Origin: Alistipes sp.
Lineage (GTDB): Bacteria > Bacteroidota > Bacteroidia > Bacteroidales > Rikenellaceae
Assembly: GCA_017504485.1 (NCBI GenBank)
Contig: JAFVRC010000040.1
Coordinates: 19,821-83,820, forward strand
Direction: 5' to 3'
DNA length: 64,000 nucleotides
The notes below the pieces were generated by a model. The model was not told where the DNA came from. It searched no databases and worked only from the letters and a program-made list of their open reading frames with translations. Below, one piece after another: positions 17,411-26,057 of the stretch (the first letter of the stretch is position 1; the number at the start of each line of letters is the position of its first letter). A program made the translations under genes and the position numbers.

Positions 17411-18271
17411 ATGAGAAAAGCTATTATCATATTGGTCGCTCTGGCAGCAATTTGCTCGGCACAGACAGCCTCCGCTTGGGGTGGTTGGACACACAAGTTT
17501 ATCGCACACACCGCCGATAAATATCTCGAGCCGGAAGTGAAAGCGAAGGTCGATAAGTATCTCGGCTCTCCGATGATAGACCATTGCACCTGGATGGATC
17601 AGATTCGCAAGCCTATTCGCAAGAAAAGTCATCCCGACCACGAGAGATTGCAGCCGTACCGTCCGTCGCTTCTCTGGCACGGAATGGTCTTGGACGAGAA
17701 GTTCCGCCCAAGTGACAAGCGTGCTGCGAAGGGCCGAGGTGCCTTGTATCCAAATCTTGAGAAGAGCATCGAGAACTTGCGTAACTATCGCAATATGACA
17801 GACTCGGCCGTAGCCGTAAATCTGAAGTATGTGATACACATGATGCAGGATATGCACTGCCCGTCGCACGTCTTCTACACCGAGTTCCCGGACTGCTTCG
17901 GCGGAGAGCCTTCGGGCCCTGCCGGTCGAATGTTTATGCGCGTCTATTACGAGGGCAAGAAGACCACCTACCACGCCGTGTGGGACGGTCTATCCATTCG
18001 TGTTCTCTATCCGGAGTGCGGCAAGGATTTCGAGCTTTTCCGCCAGAAGATGGATAAGTACACTCCGAAGCAGCGTGCCAAGTTATGCCGCGGAACACTC
18101 CTTGATTGGGCTACCGACACGGGCAAGCGTTGCCGCCCAATCTACAACAAAGTGGAGCCGCAAGACCATATAGACCGCGATTTTCTCTTGGGCTATCGCA
18201 AGATTTCCGAGGGACAGGCGATGCGCTCGGCGTACCGTCTTGCCCATCTGCTGAACGAGATTTTCAGGTAG
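17411..18271 (+). CDS. Secreted S1/P1-family nuclease, copy 1
   Basis: A zinc-dependent single-strand nuclease/3'-nucleotidase of 286 residues. The signal peptide (AIIILVALAAICSAQTASA) is cleaved before Trp, so the mature N-terminus is W-G-G-W-T-H. Trp1 and His6 are known zinc ligands of this family. The other ligands are present: Asp in WMDQIRK, His in LLWHGM, HMMQDMHCPSH (H-x3-D-x5-H) and YHAVWD (H-x3-D). It lies 20 bp after the lactonase and shares its operon, an unexpected place for a nuclease. It is more diverged from the two tandem copies at 46-48 kb than these are from each other. Confidence 0.9.
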   Translation: MRKAIIILVALAAICSAQTASAWGGWTHKFIAHTADKYLEPEVKAKVDKYLGSPMIDHCTWMDQIRKPIRKKSHPDHERLQPYRPSLLWHGMVLDEKFRPSDKRAAKGRGALYPNLEKSIENLRNYRNMTDSAVAVNLKYVIHMMQDMHCPSHVFYTEFPDCFGGEPSGPAGRMFMRVYYEGKKTTYHAVWDGLSIRVLYPECGKDFELFRQKMDKYTPKQRAKLCRGTLLDWATDTGKRCRPIYNKVEPQDHIDRDFLLGYRKISEGQAMRSAYRLAHLLNEIFR

Positions 18272-18357
18272 CCGCTCACCTGCCTCGCGCTTGACAAAGC
18301 CTCTTTAACCTTGCGATTGCGTTGTGGCGGATGATATATTGATAAAAAAATTGTGAG

Positions 18358-18376
18358 CGAAGAGGTTATATCTTCG
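18358..18376. promoter_or_regulatory. Inverted repeat overlapping the kdgK promoter region
   Basis: CGAAGA-(7)-TCTTCG, a perfect 6-bp inverted repeat 9 bp upstream of the -7 element, is a candidate operator. It differs from the IclR sites. Confidence 0.4.
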
Positions 18377-18385
18377 ATTATTTTG

Positions 18386-18393
18386 TATATTTG
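18386..18393 (+). promoter_or_regulatory. -7 promoter element of the hexuronate operon
   Basis: TATATTTG matches TAnnTTTG and lies 67 bp before kdgK. Confidence 0.55.
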
Positions 18394-18420
18394 TGGGGTT
18401 GTCAAAGATAGGCAACCCCA
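18394..18420 (+). promoter_or_regulatory. Hairpin at the 5' end of the hexuronate mRNA
   Basis: TGGGGTTG (18394-18401) pairs with CAACCCCA (18413-18420) over an 11-nt loop, right at the predicted transcription start. It could stabilise the mRNA or be regulatory. Confidence 0.45.
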
Positions 18421-18460
18421 CCCTAATTTTGAGTCATTGATTTTTTAAAAGATACAACAG

Positions 18461-19483
18461 ATGAAAAAGATTGTAACATTCGGAGAGATTATGCTCCGCC
18501 TCAGCACCCCGGGCAACAGCCGCTTCGTGCAGTCGGATAGCTTCGACGTAGTATATGGCGGTGGCGAGGCCAACGTCGCAGTGAGCCTTGCCTCGTATGG
18601 CCACGACGCATACTTCGTAACCAAGCTGCCGAGCCACGAGATTGGCCAATCGGCTCTCAATGCTCTGCGCCGCTATGGCGTGCATACCGACTATATCGCC
18701 CGTGGCGGCGAGCGTGTCGGCATCTACTACCTCGAGACGGGTGCCTCGATGCGCCCATCGAAGGTTATCTACGACCGTGCGCACTCCTCGATTTCGGAGG
18801 CCGAGCCTACCGACTTCGACTTCGACAAAATAATGGAGGGTGCCGACTGGTTCCACTGGTCGGGCATCACGCCGGCAATCTCGGACAAGGCTGCCGAACT
18901 CACGCGCCTCGCCTGCGAGGCAGCAAAGCGTCACGGCGTAAAGGTGTCGGTCGATTTGAACTTCCGCAAGAAGCTGTGGACGAAGGAGAAGGCGCAGTCG
19001 GTTATGCGTCCGCTGATGCAGTATGTCGATGTATGTATCGGCAACGAGGAGGATGCGGAGCTCTGCCTCGGTTTCAAGCCCGATGCCGATGTTGAGGGTG
19101 GCAGAACCGATGCCGAGGGCTACAAATCAATCTTTGCGGCTATGGCCAAGGAGTTTGGTTTCGAGTATGTCATTTCGACGCTGCGCGAGTCTTTCTCGGC
19201 TTCGCACAACGGCTGGAAGGCGATGATTTACGACGGCAAGGAGTTCTACGAGTCGCGCCGCTACGACATCAACCCTATCGTCGATCGCGTGGGTGGAGGC
19301 GATGCCTTCTCGGGCGGTGTTATCCACGGCCTGCTCACCAAGGCTACGCAGGGTGAGGCTCTGGAGTTTGCGGTGGCTGCTTCGGCCTTGAAGCACACCA
19401 TTCCGGGCGACTTCAATATGGTTTCGGCCGACGAGGTCGAGGCCTTGTGCGGTGGCGATGCAAGCGGCCGCGTACAGCGTTAA
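18461..19483 (+). CDS. kdgK: 2-keto-3-deoxygluconate kinase
   Basis: A PfkB-family sugar kinase of 340 residues that phosphorylates 2-keto-3-deoxy-D-gluconate to KDPG. Seen here are the N-terminal GEIMLRLSTPG, the substrate-binding GGGEANVAVSLA, SVDLNFRKKLW typical of KdgK, and the catalytic/anion-hole motif DRVGGGDAFSGG near residue 275 with the base Asp. It is first gene of the hexuronate operon and is directly followed by the KDPG aldolase gene, the next enzyme in the pathway. The start at ATG 18461 fits the family. Confidence 0.95.
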   Translation: MKKIVTFGEIMLRLSTPGNSRFVQSDSFDVVYGGGEANVAVSLASYGHDAYFVTKLPSHEIGQSALNALRRYGVHTDYIARGGERVGIYYLETGASMRPSKVIYDRAHSSISEAEPTDFDFDKIMEGADWFHWSGITPAISDKAAELTRLACEAAKRHGVKVSVDLNFRKKLWTKEKAQSVMRPLMQYVDVCIGNEEDAELCLGFKPDADVEGGRTDAEGYKSIFAAMAKEFGFEYVISTLRESFSASHNGWKAMIYDGKEFYESRRYDINPIVDRVGGGDAFSGGVIHGLLTKATQGEALEFAVAASALKHTIPGDFNMVSADEVEALCGGDASGRVQR

Positions 19484-19508
19484 ACATTTAATACGATGAC
19501 AGAGTATT

Positions 19509-20174
19509 ATGGCACGATTTGACAAGATTGCAGTTCTAAACAAGATTCAGACGACGGGCATCGTTCCCGTATTCTATAACGGCGATGCGGAGATTGCCAA
19601 GCAGGTCGTGAAGGCCTGCTACGAGGGCGGCATTCGCGCCTTCGAGTTCACTAATCGCGGCGACTTCGCGCACGAGGTATTTGCCGAGGTGGTTAAGTAT
19701 GCCGCCACGGAGTGCCCCGAGATGGCCGTAGGCGTAGGCTCGGTGGTAGATGCACCGACCGCCTCGCTCTACATACAGCTGGGCGCGTGCTTCGTCGTAG
19801 GCCCGCTCTTCAACCCCGATGTTGCGAAGGTGTGCAACCGCCGCCTTGTGCCCTACACGCCGGGCTGTGGCTCGATTACCGAGGTAGGCATGGCACAGGA
19901 GGCCGGCTGCGACCTATGCAAAGTATTCCCGGGCGATGTCTTGGGCCCGAAGTTCATCAAAGGTTTGATGGCCCCTATGCCGTGGAGCAAGATTATGGTT
20001 ACAGGAGGTGTGGAGCCTACGACCGAAAATCTCTCGTCGTGGTTCAAGGCCGGAGCCTTTGCCGTAGGTATGGGCAGCTGCCTCTTCCCTAAGCAGTTGG
20101 TAGCCTCGAAAGATTGGGAGGCCATCAGCCGCATCTGCGCCGAGTCGATTGACGTAGCTGCAAAGTTGAAATAA
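19509..20174 (+). CDS. eda: KDPG / 4-hydroxy-2-oxoglutarate aldolase
   Basis: A class I aldolase of 221 residues that splits KDPG into pyruvate and glyceraldehyde 3-phosphate. The Schiff-base lysine is K138 in CKVFPGD and the catalytic glutamate is E46 in FEFTNRG. The phosphate-binding loop [12 protein letters not shown] and GMGSCLFPK complete the site. It is one of the longer Bacteroidetes Eda types. It lies 25 bp after kdgK and 18 bp before the transporter gene, so substrate phosphorylation and cleavage are co-expressed. Confidence 0.94.
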   Translation: MARFDKIAVLNKIQTTGIVPVFYNGDAEIAKQVVKACYEGGIRAFEFTNRGDFAHEVFAEVVKYAATECPEMAVGVGSVVDAPTASLYIQLGACFVVGPLFNPDVAKVCNRRLVPYTPGCGSITEVGMAQEAGCDLCKVFPGDVLGPKFIKGLMAPMPWSKIMVTGGVEPTTENLSSWFKAGAFAVGMGSCLFPKQLVASKDWEAISRICAESIDVAAKLK

Positions 20175-20192
20175 CCTAAAAACCTTAACTAT

Positions 20193-21626
20193 ATGAAGGA
20201 CAAGATGTCAAACTACCGCTGGGCAATATGCGCCATGCTCTTCTTCGCCACGACCATCAACTATATGGATCGTCAGGTGCTGTCGCTCACATGGAAGGAT
20301 TTTATCGCCCCGGAGTTCAACTGGACCGATTCGGACTACGGTACGATTACCGGCTTCTTCTCAATCTTCTATGCCATCGCCTGCCTCTTCGCGGGTAAGT
20401 TCGTGGACTGGATGGGAACAAAGAAGGGTTTCCTTTGGGCTATCGGCATCTGGTCGCTGGGTGCTTGTATGCACGCAGGCTGCGGGTGGGCAACAATAGA
20501 GCTCTTGGGCTACGAATCGTTGGAGGCTCTCAAAGCGGTAGAGGCGGGCTCGAAGGCCGCAATGGTCATAGCGTCACTCAGCGTATGGCTCTTCTTGATT
20601 TGCCGCGCAATCCTCGCTCTTGGTGAGGCCGGCAACTTCCCGGCCGCCATCAAGGTCACAGCCGAGTATTTCCCGAAGAAAGACCGCGCTCTGGCGACAT
20701 CATTGTTCAACGCAGGTGCCTCGGTAGGAGCTTTGGCTGCGCCACTGACCGTACCTATCTTGGCACAAACTCTTGGTTGGGAGATGGCCTTCATCATAAT
20801 CGGAGTTCTTGGCTTTGTCTGGATGTTCTTCTGGGTGTATATGTACGAGAAGCCGGAGAACTCAAAGCACGTGAATAGTGCCGAGTTGAGCTACATTCTC
20901 CAGGACGATAAGGAGGCTTCGACCGAGATGAAAACTACCGATGAGAATAAGACGATTCCGCTGATTAAGTGCTTCGGCTACAAGCAAACGTGGTCATTCA
21001 TCGCCGGCAAGTTCTTCACCGATGGCGTTTGGTGGTTCTACCTCTTCTGGGCTCCGGCATATTTCTCGGAGTGTGGCTACGGCATGGATACGATACAGGG
21101 CAAGATGCTTGTATTCGTTCTCTATCTGATTGTCACCGTCGTTTCGATTGGTGGCGGCTACCTGCCGAAGTTGTTCGTCGAGAAGATGGGTATGGAGCCA
21201 TACTCGGGACGTATGCGTGCGATGTTAATCTTCGCCTTCTTCCCTCTCTTTGCCCTCTTTGCCCAGCCATTACAGGGCATCTCGGTTTGGTTCCCAGCCG
21301 TGATTATCGGTATCGCAGGCGCAGGACATCAGGCTTGGTCGGCCAACCTTTTCTCGACCATTGGCGATATGTTCCCTAAATCTACCATCGCCACCGTCAC
21401 CGGAATCGGTGCCATGCTCGGCGGTTGCAGTTCATTCCTCATCAATAAGGGTGCAGGTATGCTCTTCACTTATGCCGAAGCACAGGGTTCGGCCTTTACG
21501 TTTGCCGGTTTCGAGGGCAAGCCTGCGGGATATATGATTGTATTCTCGTTCTGCGCGGTGGCCTATCTGGTAGGATGGATTATAATGAAGTTACTCGTGC
21601 CAAAATACAAGCGAATTGAGTTATAA
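20193..21626 (+). CDS. MFS hexuronate transporter (ExuT-like)
   Basis: An inner-membrane carrier of 477 residues with about 12 membrane segments, of the anion:cation symporter family. The N-terminal NYMDRQVLSLTWKDF is the hallmark of ExuT/UxuT-like hexuronate porters, followed by GKFVDWMGTKKGFLWAIGIW (loop 2-3). EAGNFPAAIKVTAEYFPKKD, typical of the family, is also present. A second cytosolic insert lies near residues 235-255. Placed inside the uxu/kdg operon, it most likely imports glucuronate and/or galacturonate by proton symport. Confidence 0.92.
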   Translation: MKDKMSNYRWAICAMLFFATTINYMDRQVLSLTWKDFIAPEFNWTDSDYGTITGFFSIFYAIACLFAGKFVDWMGTKKGFLWAIGIWSLGACMHAGCGWATIELLGYESLEALKAVEAGSKAAMVIASLSVWLFLICRAILALGEAGNFPAAIKVTAEYFPKKDRALATSLFNAGASVGALAAPLTVPILAQTLGWEMAFIIIGVLGFVWMFFWVYMYEKPENSKHVNSAELSYILQDDKEASTEMKTTDENKTIPLIKCFGYKQTWSFIAGKFFTDGVWWFYLFWAPAYFSECGYGMDTIQGKMLVFVLYLIVTVVSIGGGYLPKLFVEKMGMEPYSGRMRAMLIFAFFPLFALFAQPLQGISVWFPAVIIGIAGAGHQAWSANLFSTIGDMFPKSTIATVTGIGAMLGGCSSFLINKGAGMLFTYAEAQGSAFTFAGFEGKPAGYMIVFSFCAVAYLVGWIIMKLLVPKYKRIEL

Positions 21627-21632
21627 AAGCGT

Positions 21633-22445
21633 ATGAATATGTTCTGTGTGAAGGATAAGGTTGTCGTAATCACTGGCGGTTACGGCGTATTGGGTGCCTC
21701 GATGGCTCGCTGCCTGGCCGAGCAGGGTGCGCACGTCGCAATCATTGGCCGCAAGGCTGAGCGCGGTGAGACTCTGGCGGCTGAACTCTCGGCGCTCGGC
21801 GCCGAGGCAATCTTCTGCAAGGCCGATGTGCTCGACAAGGAGGCTCTCACTGCAGCTCGCGAGACTATCGTGGCCAAGTGGAGAGCTATTGACGTGTTGA
21901 TAAATGCTGCGGGTGGCAATATGCCTGGTGCAACGATTATGCCCGACCAGAACTTTTTGGACATCGATTTCGCGGCCTTTGGCGGAGTCATAAACCTCAA
22001 CCTGATGGGCACGGTTATCCCGACCGTCATCTTCGGCGAGCAGATGGCCGCGCAGAAGAGTGGCTCGATAATCAACATCTCGTCAATGACGGCACAGCGC
22101 GTCGTGACGCGCGTCGTGGGCTACTCGGCCTCGAAGTCGGCAATCGACAACTTCACGCGCTGGATGGCTGTCGAGATGGCCAAGAAGGTGGGCGAGGGTG
22201 TGCGTGTCAATGCCATTGCACCGGGTTTCTTCCTCACCGAGCAGAACCGCACGTTGATGACCAATCCAGACGGCTCGCTCAGCGACCGTGCGAAGGATGT
22301 GGTGCGCGTAACGCCGTTTGGCCGTCTCGGCAGAGCCGAGGAGTTGCACGGAGCGGTGCTCTTCTTCGCAAGCGAGGCTTCGCACTTTGTGACGGGCGCG
22401 GTGCTGCCTGTCGATGGTGGTTTCAGCATATTCAGCGGAGTATAG
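21633..22445 (+). CDS. uxuB: SDR-type D-mannonate oxidoreductase (fructuronate reductase)
   Basis: A protein of 270 residues: a short-chain dehydrogenase with cofactor motif TGGYGVLG (14-21), NAAGG (91-95), catalytic Ser151, Tyr164 and Lys168 (YSASK), and the long insert DFAAFGGVINLNLMGTVIP found in UxuB enzymes of the Bacillus YjmF type. It reduces D-fructuronate to D-mannonate with NADH. It is unrelated in sequence to the long-chain UxuB of E. coli. It starts 6 bp after the transporter and stops 3 bp before uxuA, the next pathway gene, which strongly supports the assignment. Confidence 0.9.
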   Translation: MNMFCVKDKVVVITGGYGVLGASMARCLAEQGAHVAIIGRKAERGETLAAELSALGAEAIFCKADVLDKEALTAARETIVAKWRAIDVLINAAGGNMPGATIMPDQNFLDIDFAAFGGVINLNLMGTVIPTVIFGEQMAAQKSGSIINISSMTAQRVVTRVVGYSASKSAIDNFTRWMAVEMAKKVGEGVRVNAIAPGFFLTEQNRTLMTNPDGSLSDRAKDVVRVTPFGRLGRAEELHGAVLFFASEASHFVTGAVLPVDGGFSIFSGV

Positions 22446-22448
22446 GCT

Positions 22449-23633
22449 ATGGCAGAGGTATATAGATGCGAGCAGTGCTGGCGTTGGTACGGTCCGAATG
22501 ACCCCGTATCGCTGTCGGACATCCGTCAGGCGGGTGCTACGGGCATAGTCAATGCCCTGCATCACATTCCGAATGGCGAAATATGGAGTGTCGAGGAGAT
22601 TCTCGCTCGCAAGCAGATTATCGAGGAGGCGGGCCTACGCTGGTCGGTAGTCGAGAGTGTACCCGTACACGAACACATAAAGACGCGCACAGGCGACTTC
22701 GAGCAATATATCGAGAACTACAAGCAGAGCATCCGCAACCTTGCTTCGTGCGGCATAAAGACCATAACCTACAACTTTATGCCCGTGCTCGATTGGACAC
22801 GCACGGACCTTGCCTACGAGATGCCCGATGGCAGCCGCGCTCTGCGCTTCGAACGTGCCGCATTTGTCGCTTTCGACCTCTTCTTGCTGCGCCGCCCGAA
22901 TGCCGAGGCAGAATATACGGCAGAGGAGCGGGAGGTTGCACGCCAACGCTTCGAGCGAATGAACGATGAGGAGCGCAATCGTCTGGTGCGCAATATGATT
23001 GCCGGACTTCCGGGCTCCGAGGAGAGCTTCACACTGGAGCAGTTTCAGGCGGAGCTCGACCGCTATCGCAACATCACGCCCGAGCGTCTGCGCCAAAACC
23101 TGATACTCTTTCTTCAGGAGGTATGTCCTGTGGCCGATGAGGCAGGTGCCGTGATGGTTATCCACCCCGACGATCCGCCGATGTCGATTCTCGGGCTACC
23201 ACGCATAATGAGTTGCGCTGAAGATTTCGCACGACTGATAGAAGCCGTGCCTAACCCAAGCAACGGACTATGCCTCTGTACGGGCTCGCTCGGCGTGAGC
23301 AGTGCGAATGATTGCGCGGCGATGATGCAACGCTTTGGCGACCGCGTGGGCTTCGTACATCTGCGCAGCACGGAGCGCGATGCGGATGGCAACTTCCACG
23401 AAGCGAACCACCTCGAGGGCGATGTGGATATGTACGGCGTAATGAAGGCTCTCTTGGAGTTGCAGCAGCGGCGCGGTGTGTCGCTACCGATGCGCCCCGA
23501 CCACGGACACCAGATGGTCGATGACCTGCGCAAAAAGACCAATCCCGGATACAGCTGCATAGGCCGTCTGCGCGGCCTCGCGGAGCTGCGCGGTCTGGAG
23601 ATGGGTATCGCCAAATCACTCTTTGAAAACTAA
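22449..23633 (+). CDS. uxuA: D-mannonate dehydratase
   Basis: UxuA dehydrates D-mannonate to 2-keto-3-deoxy-D-gluconate. At 394 residues it has typical length. Landmarks are the N-terminal [50 protein letters not shown], the metal-site stretch [17 protein letters not shown] (His and Asp), [18 protein letters not shown] and MRPDHGHQM near the C-terminus. The product feeds KdgK at the start of the operon. It lies between uxuB and uxaC with gaps of 3 and 18 bp. Confidence 0.96.
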   Translation: MAEVYRCEQCWRWYGPNDPVSLSDIRQAGATGIVNALHHIPNGEIWSVEEILARKQIIEEAGLRWSVVESVPVHEHIKTRTGDFEQYIENYKQSIRNLASCGIKTITYNFMPVLDWTRTDLAYEMPDGSRALRFERAAFVAFDLFLLRRPNAEAEYTAEEREVARQRFERMNDEERNRLVRNMIAGLPGSEESFTLEQFQAELDRYRNITPERLRQNLILFLQEVCPVADEAGAVMVIHPDDPPMSILGLPRIMSCAEDFARLIEAVPNPSNGLCLCTGSLGVSSANDCAAMMQRFGDRVGFVHLRSTERDADGNFHEANHLEGDVDMYGVMKALLELQQRRGVSLPMRPDHGHQMVDDLRKKTNPGYSCIGRLRGLAELRGLEMGIAKSLFEN

Positions 23634-23651
23634 CAAAAACCTGAAAATACC

Positions 23652-25061
23652 ATGAAAGCTTTTAACGACGAAAACTTCTTGTTGCAGACCGAGACGGCCC
23701 AAAGGCTCTATCACGACCACGCAGCAAAAATGCCTATTATCGACTACCACTGCCACCTCATCCCCGAGTATGTAGCGAATGACCATGTGTTCGAGAACCT
23801 CTCGAAGATTTGGCTCGAGGGCGACCACTACAAGTGGCGTGCGATGCGTACCAACGGTATCGACGAGCGTTACTGCACGGGCAAGGATACGACCGATTGG
23901 GAGAAGTTCGAGAAGTGGGCCGAGACGGTGCCTTACACCATGCGCAACCCTCTCTATCACTGGACTCACCTCGAGCTTAAAACCGCTTTCGGTGTCGATA
24001 AGTTGCTGAATCCTTCGACGGCTCGCGAGATTTACGACCACTGCTCGGCAATGTTGCAGACTCCCGAGCGCTCGGCACGCGGCCTTATGCTGCACTATAA
24101 CGTCGAAACCGTCTGCACGACCGACGACCCTATCGACTCGTTGGAGCACCACATCAAGTGCGCCAAGGACAACTTCGGCGTGAAGGTGTTGCCGACATGG
24201 CGCCCTGACAAGGCTATGGCGGTGGATAATCCTGCCGCTTTCCGCACCTATATCGACCGCTTGGCCGAGGTTAGCGGCGTGGATATTCGCTGCTTCGACG
24301 ATGTGTTGGCAGCATTGCAGGTGCGCCACGACTTCTTCGAGAGCGTTGGCTGCCGCCTCTCCGACCACGGCATCGAGGAGTTCTATGCCGAGGATTATAC
24401 GCACGGCGAGATTGAGGCCCTCTTCCAGAAGGTATATGGCGGCACGGCCCTTACGAAGGAGGAGATTAAGAAGTACAAGACCGCGATGATGGTAGAGTTT
24501 GCGATTATGGACCACAAGAGCGGCTGGACACAGCAGTTCCACTATGGCGCAATCCGCGACAACAACAGCCGTATGTTCGCGCAACTCGGCCCTGACACGG
24601 GCTTCGACTCGATAGGCGACTTCACGGTGGCCAAGAATATGTCGAAGTTCTTCGATATGCTCGACCGCGAAGACAAGCTCACCAAGACTATCATCTACAA
24701 CCTCAATCCTCGCGACAACGAGCTTATCGCCACGATGCTCGGCAACTTCCAGGATGGTCGCTACGGCGCAGGCAAGATTCAGTTCGGCTCGGGCTGGTGG
24801 TTCCTCGATCAGAAGGATGGTATGGAGAAGCAGATGAACGCCCTCTCGGTGCTCGGTCTGCTGAGCCGCTTCGTGGGTATGCTTACCGACTCGCGCTCGT
24901 TCCTCTCTTATCCGCGCCACGAGTACTTCCGCAGAACGCTCTGCAACCTTATCGGCAACGATGTGGAGAACGGGCTGTTGCCGGCCAGTGAGATAGAGTT
25001 CCTCGGGCAGATGGTCGAGGATATCAGCTACAACAACGCTAAACGATACTTCAACTTTTAG
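23652..25061 (+). CDS. uxaC: Glucuronate (uronate) isomerase
   Basis: UxaC converts D-glucuronate to D-fructuronate and D-galacturonate to D-tagaturonate. The protein is 469 residues, usual for the family, with an amidohydrolase-like barrel. Motifs seen are PIIDYHCHLIPEYVAND, IWLEGDHYKWRAMRTNG, HWTHLELK, VCTTDDPIDSLEHH, LPTWRPDKAM and GSGWWFLDQKDGM. No uxaA/uxaB (tagaturonate branch) genes are seen, so this operon as it stands completes only the glucuronate/fructuronate branch. Confidence 0.96.
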   Translation: MKAFNDENFLLQTETAQRLYHDHAAKMPIIDYHCHLIPEYVANDHVFENLSKIWLEGDHYKWRAMRTNGIDERYCTGKDTTDWEKFEKWAETVPYTMRNPLYHWTHLELKTAFGVDKLLNPSTAREIYDHCSAMLQTPERSARGLMLHYNVETVCTTDDPIDSLEHHIKCAKDNFGVKVLPTWRPDKAMAVDNPAAFRTYIDRLAEVSGVDIRCFDDVLAALQVRHDFFESVGCRLSDHGIEEFYAEDYTHGEIEALFQKVYGGTALTKEEIKKYKTAMMVEFAIMDHKSGWTQQFHYGAIRDNNSRMFAQLGPDTGFDSIGDFTVAKNMSKFFDMLDREDKLTKTIIYNLNPRDNELIATMLGNFQDGRYGAGKIQFGSGWWFLDQKDGMEKQMNALSVLGLLSRFVGMLTDSRSFLSYPRHEYFRRTLCNLIGNDVENGLLPASEIEFLGQMVEDISYNNAKRYFNF

Positions 25062-25067
25062 GCAACG

Positions 25068-25727
25068 ATGACTCGACCATGCCTCGCCGTCTTCGACCTC
25101 GACGGCACACTCCTCGACACGATTGGCGACCTTGCCGCCTCGTGCAACGAGATGCTCGCGCAACGCAACCTGCCGCAACACTCGCTTGACGAGTACCGCA
25201 AGATGGTTGGCAACGGCATTATGCGCCTCGTCGAGCGTGCCCTGCCCGAGGAGTTGCGCACCGCAGAGTATGTCGCCGAGGCACGCCGCGACTTCGTGGC
25301 CTACTATATCGACCATATAGACCTGCACACTCACCCCTATGAGGGTATTGTGCAGGTCATCAAGGAGTTGCAACGGCGCGGCTGGCGTCTCGCCGTTGCC
25401 TCCAATAAGTTCGACGAAGGAACCAAGAAACTTATCGGCAAGTTCTTTGCGCCGCACACCTTCGAGGTTGTCTATGGCAATCGCGAAGGGGTACCTCTAA
25501 AGCCGGATGCCACGCTGCTACGCACGATTGCCGAGGAGTGCCATACGCCCATCGAGCAATGCTGGATGGTTGGCGACTCGGGCATAGATATCATCACGGC
25601 CCGCAATGCCGGCGCACGCTCGATAGGTGTAACGTGGGGCTTCCGTAGCCGCGAGGAGCTCGAAGCGGAGGGTGCCGACCATATCGCCACGCGCCCATCG
25701 GATATCCTCACGCTGCTCGAGGCATAG
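25068..25727 (+). CDS. HAD-superfamily phosphatase (phosphoglycolate phosphatase-like)
   Basis: A HAD subfamily I hydrolase of 219 residues. Motif I FDLDGTLLDT carries the nucleophile Asp10 and Asp12, motif II lies in LAVASNK, the conserved Lys in PLKPDATLL, and motif III in VGDSGIDIITARNAG. A helical cap domain fills residues 20-90. Gph-like enzymes act on phosphoglycolate or other small phosphoesters. Its position 6 bp after uxaC suggests a housekeeping role for hexuronate-derived phosphates, but this is not certain. Confidence 0.88.
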   Translation: MTRPCLAVFDLDGTLLDTIGDLAASCNEMLAQRNLPQHSLDEYRKMVGNGIMRLVERALPEELRTAEYVAEARRDFVAYYIDHIDLHTHPYEGIVQVIKELQRRGWRLAVASNKFDEGTKKLIGKFFAPHTFEVVYGNREGVPLKPDATLLRTIAEECHTPIEQCWMVGDSGIDIITARNAGARSIGVTWGFRSREELEAEGADHIATRPSDILTLLEA

Positions 25728-25751
25728 AAAAGCGAAAAAAGTGTAATATTT

Positions 25752-25782
25752 TTTGCGCTTTTCCAAATTATCCTTATCTTTG
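25752..25782 (+). promoter_or_regulatory. tRNA-Ala promoter (-33 and -7)
   Basis: TTTG (25752-25755), 19 bp, TATCTTTG (25775-25782): an exact match to the Bacteroidetes housekeeping promoter. Confidence 0.8.
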
Positions 25783-25793
25783 CCCTCACGATC

Positions 25794-25867
<74 letters not shown>

Positions 25868-25877
25868 CAACAAAAAG

Positions 25878-25901
25878 AAAGAGGGTTTTGCCCTCTTTTT
25901 T
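25878..25901 (+). terminator. Terminator after tRNA-Ala
   Basis: AAAGAGGG (25878-25885) pairs with CCCTCTTT (25891-25898), followed by T residues. Confidence 0.85.
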
Positions 25902-25937
25902 GTTGGAATACGACGGTTCGGCGAGTGACCTCTTTTC

Positions 25938-26021
25938 TCCTCCTTTCCCAAAGGAGGATGGGTATTGTTTTCGATACCTATGGCAGTGAGTGGGCGGGCA
26001 GAGAACTAAAAACTCCCACTC
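25938..26021. other. Three consecutive hairpins between convergent transcripts
   Basis: Stems are 25938-25946 with 25950-25958 (9 bp, 3-nt loop), 25961-25965 with 25974-25978 (5 bp), and 25988-25994 with 26015-26021 (7 bp). They lie just beyond the 3' end of glnN (reverse strand) and may end or protect its mRNA. None has a clean T-tract on the reverse strand. Confidence 0.4.
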
Positions 26022-26057
26022 CATTAACGCCTATCAACCACCTGTACAAAAGATTAA

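Noticed and set aside
23616-25457. A reverse-strand open frame of about 613 codons opposite uxaC and the HAD gene
   Set aside because: It lies wholly antisense to two genes with clear family motifs and shows no motif itself. It is a by-product of codon bias.
25068-25727. Calling the HAD gene gph
   Set aside because: The fold and motifs fit phosphoglycolate phosphatase, but related HAD enzymes share them and the context is hexuronate catabolism.
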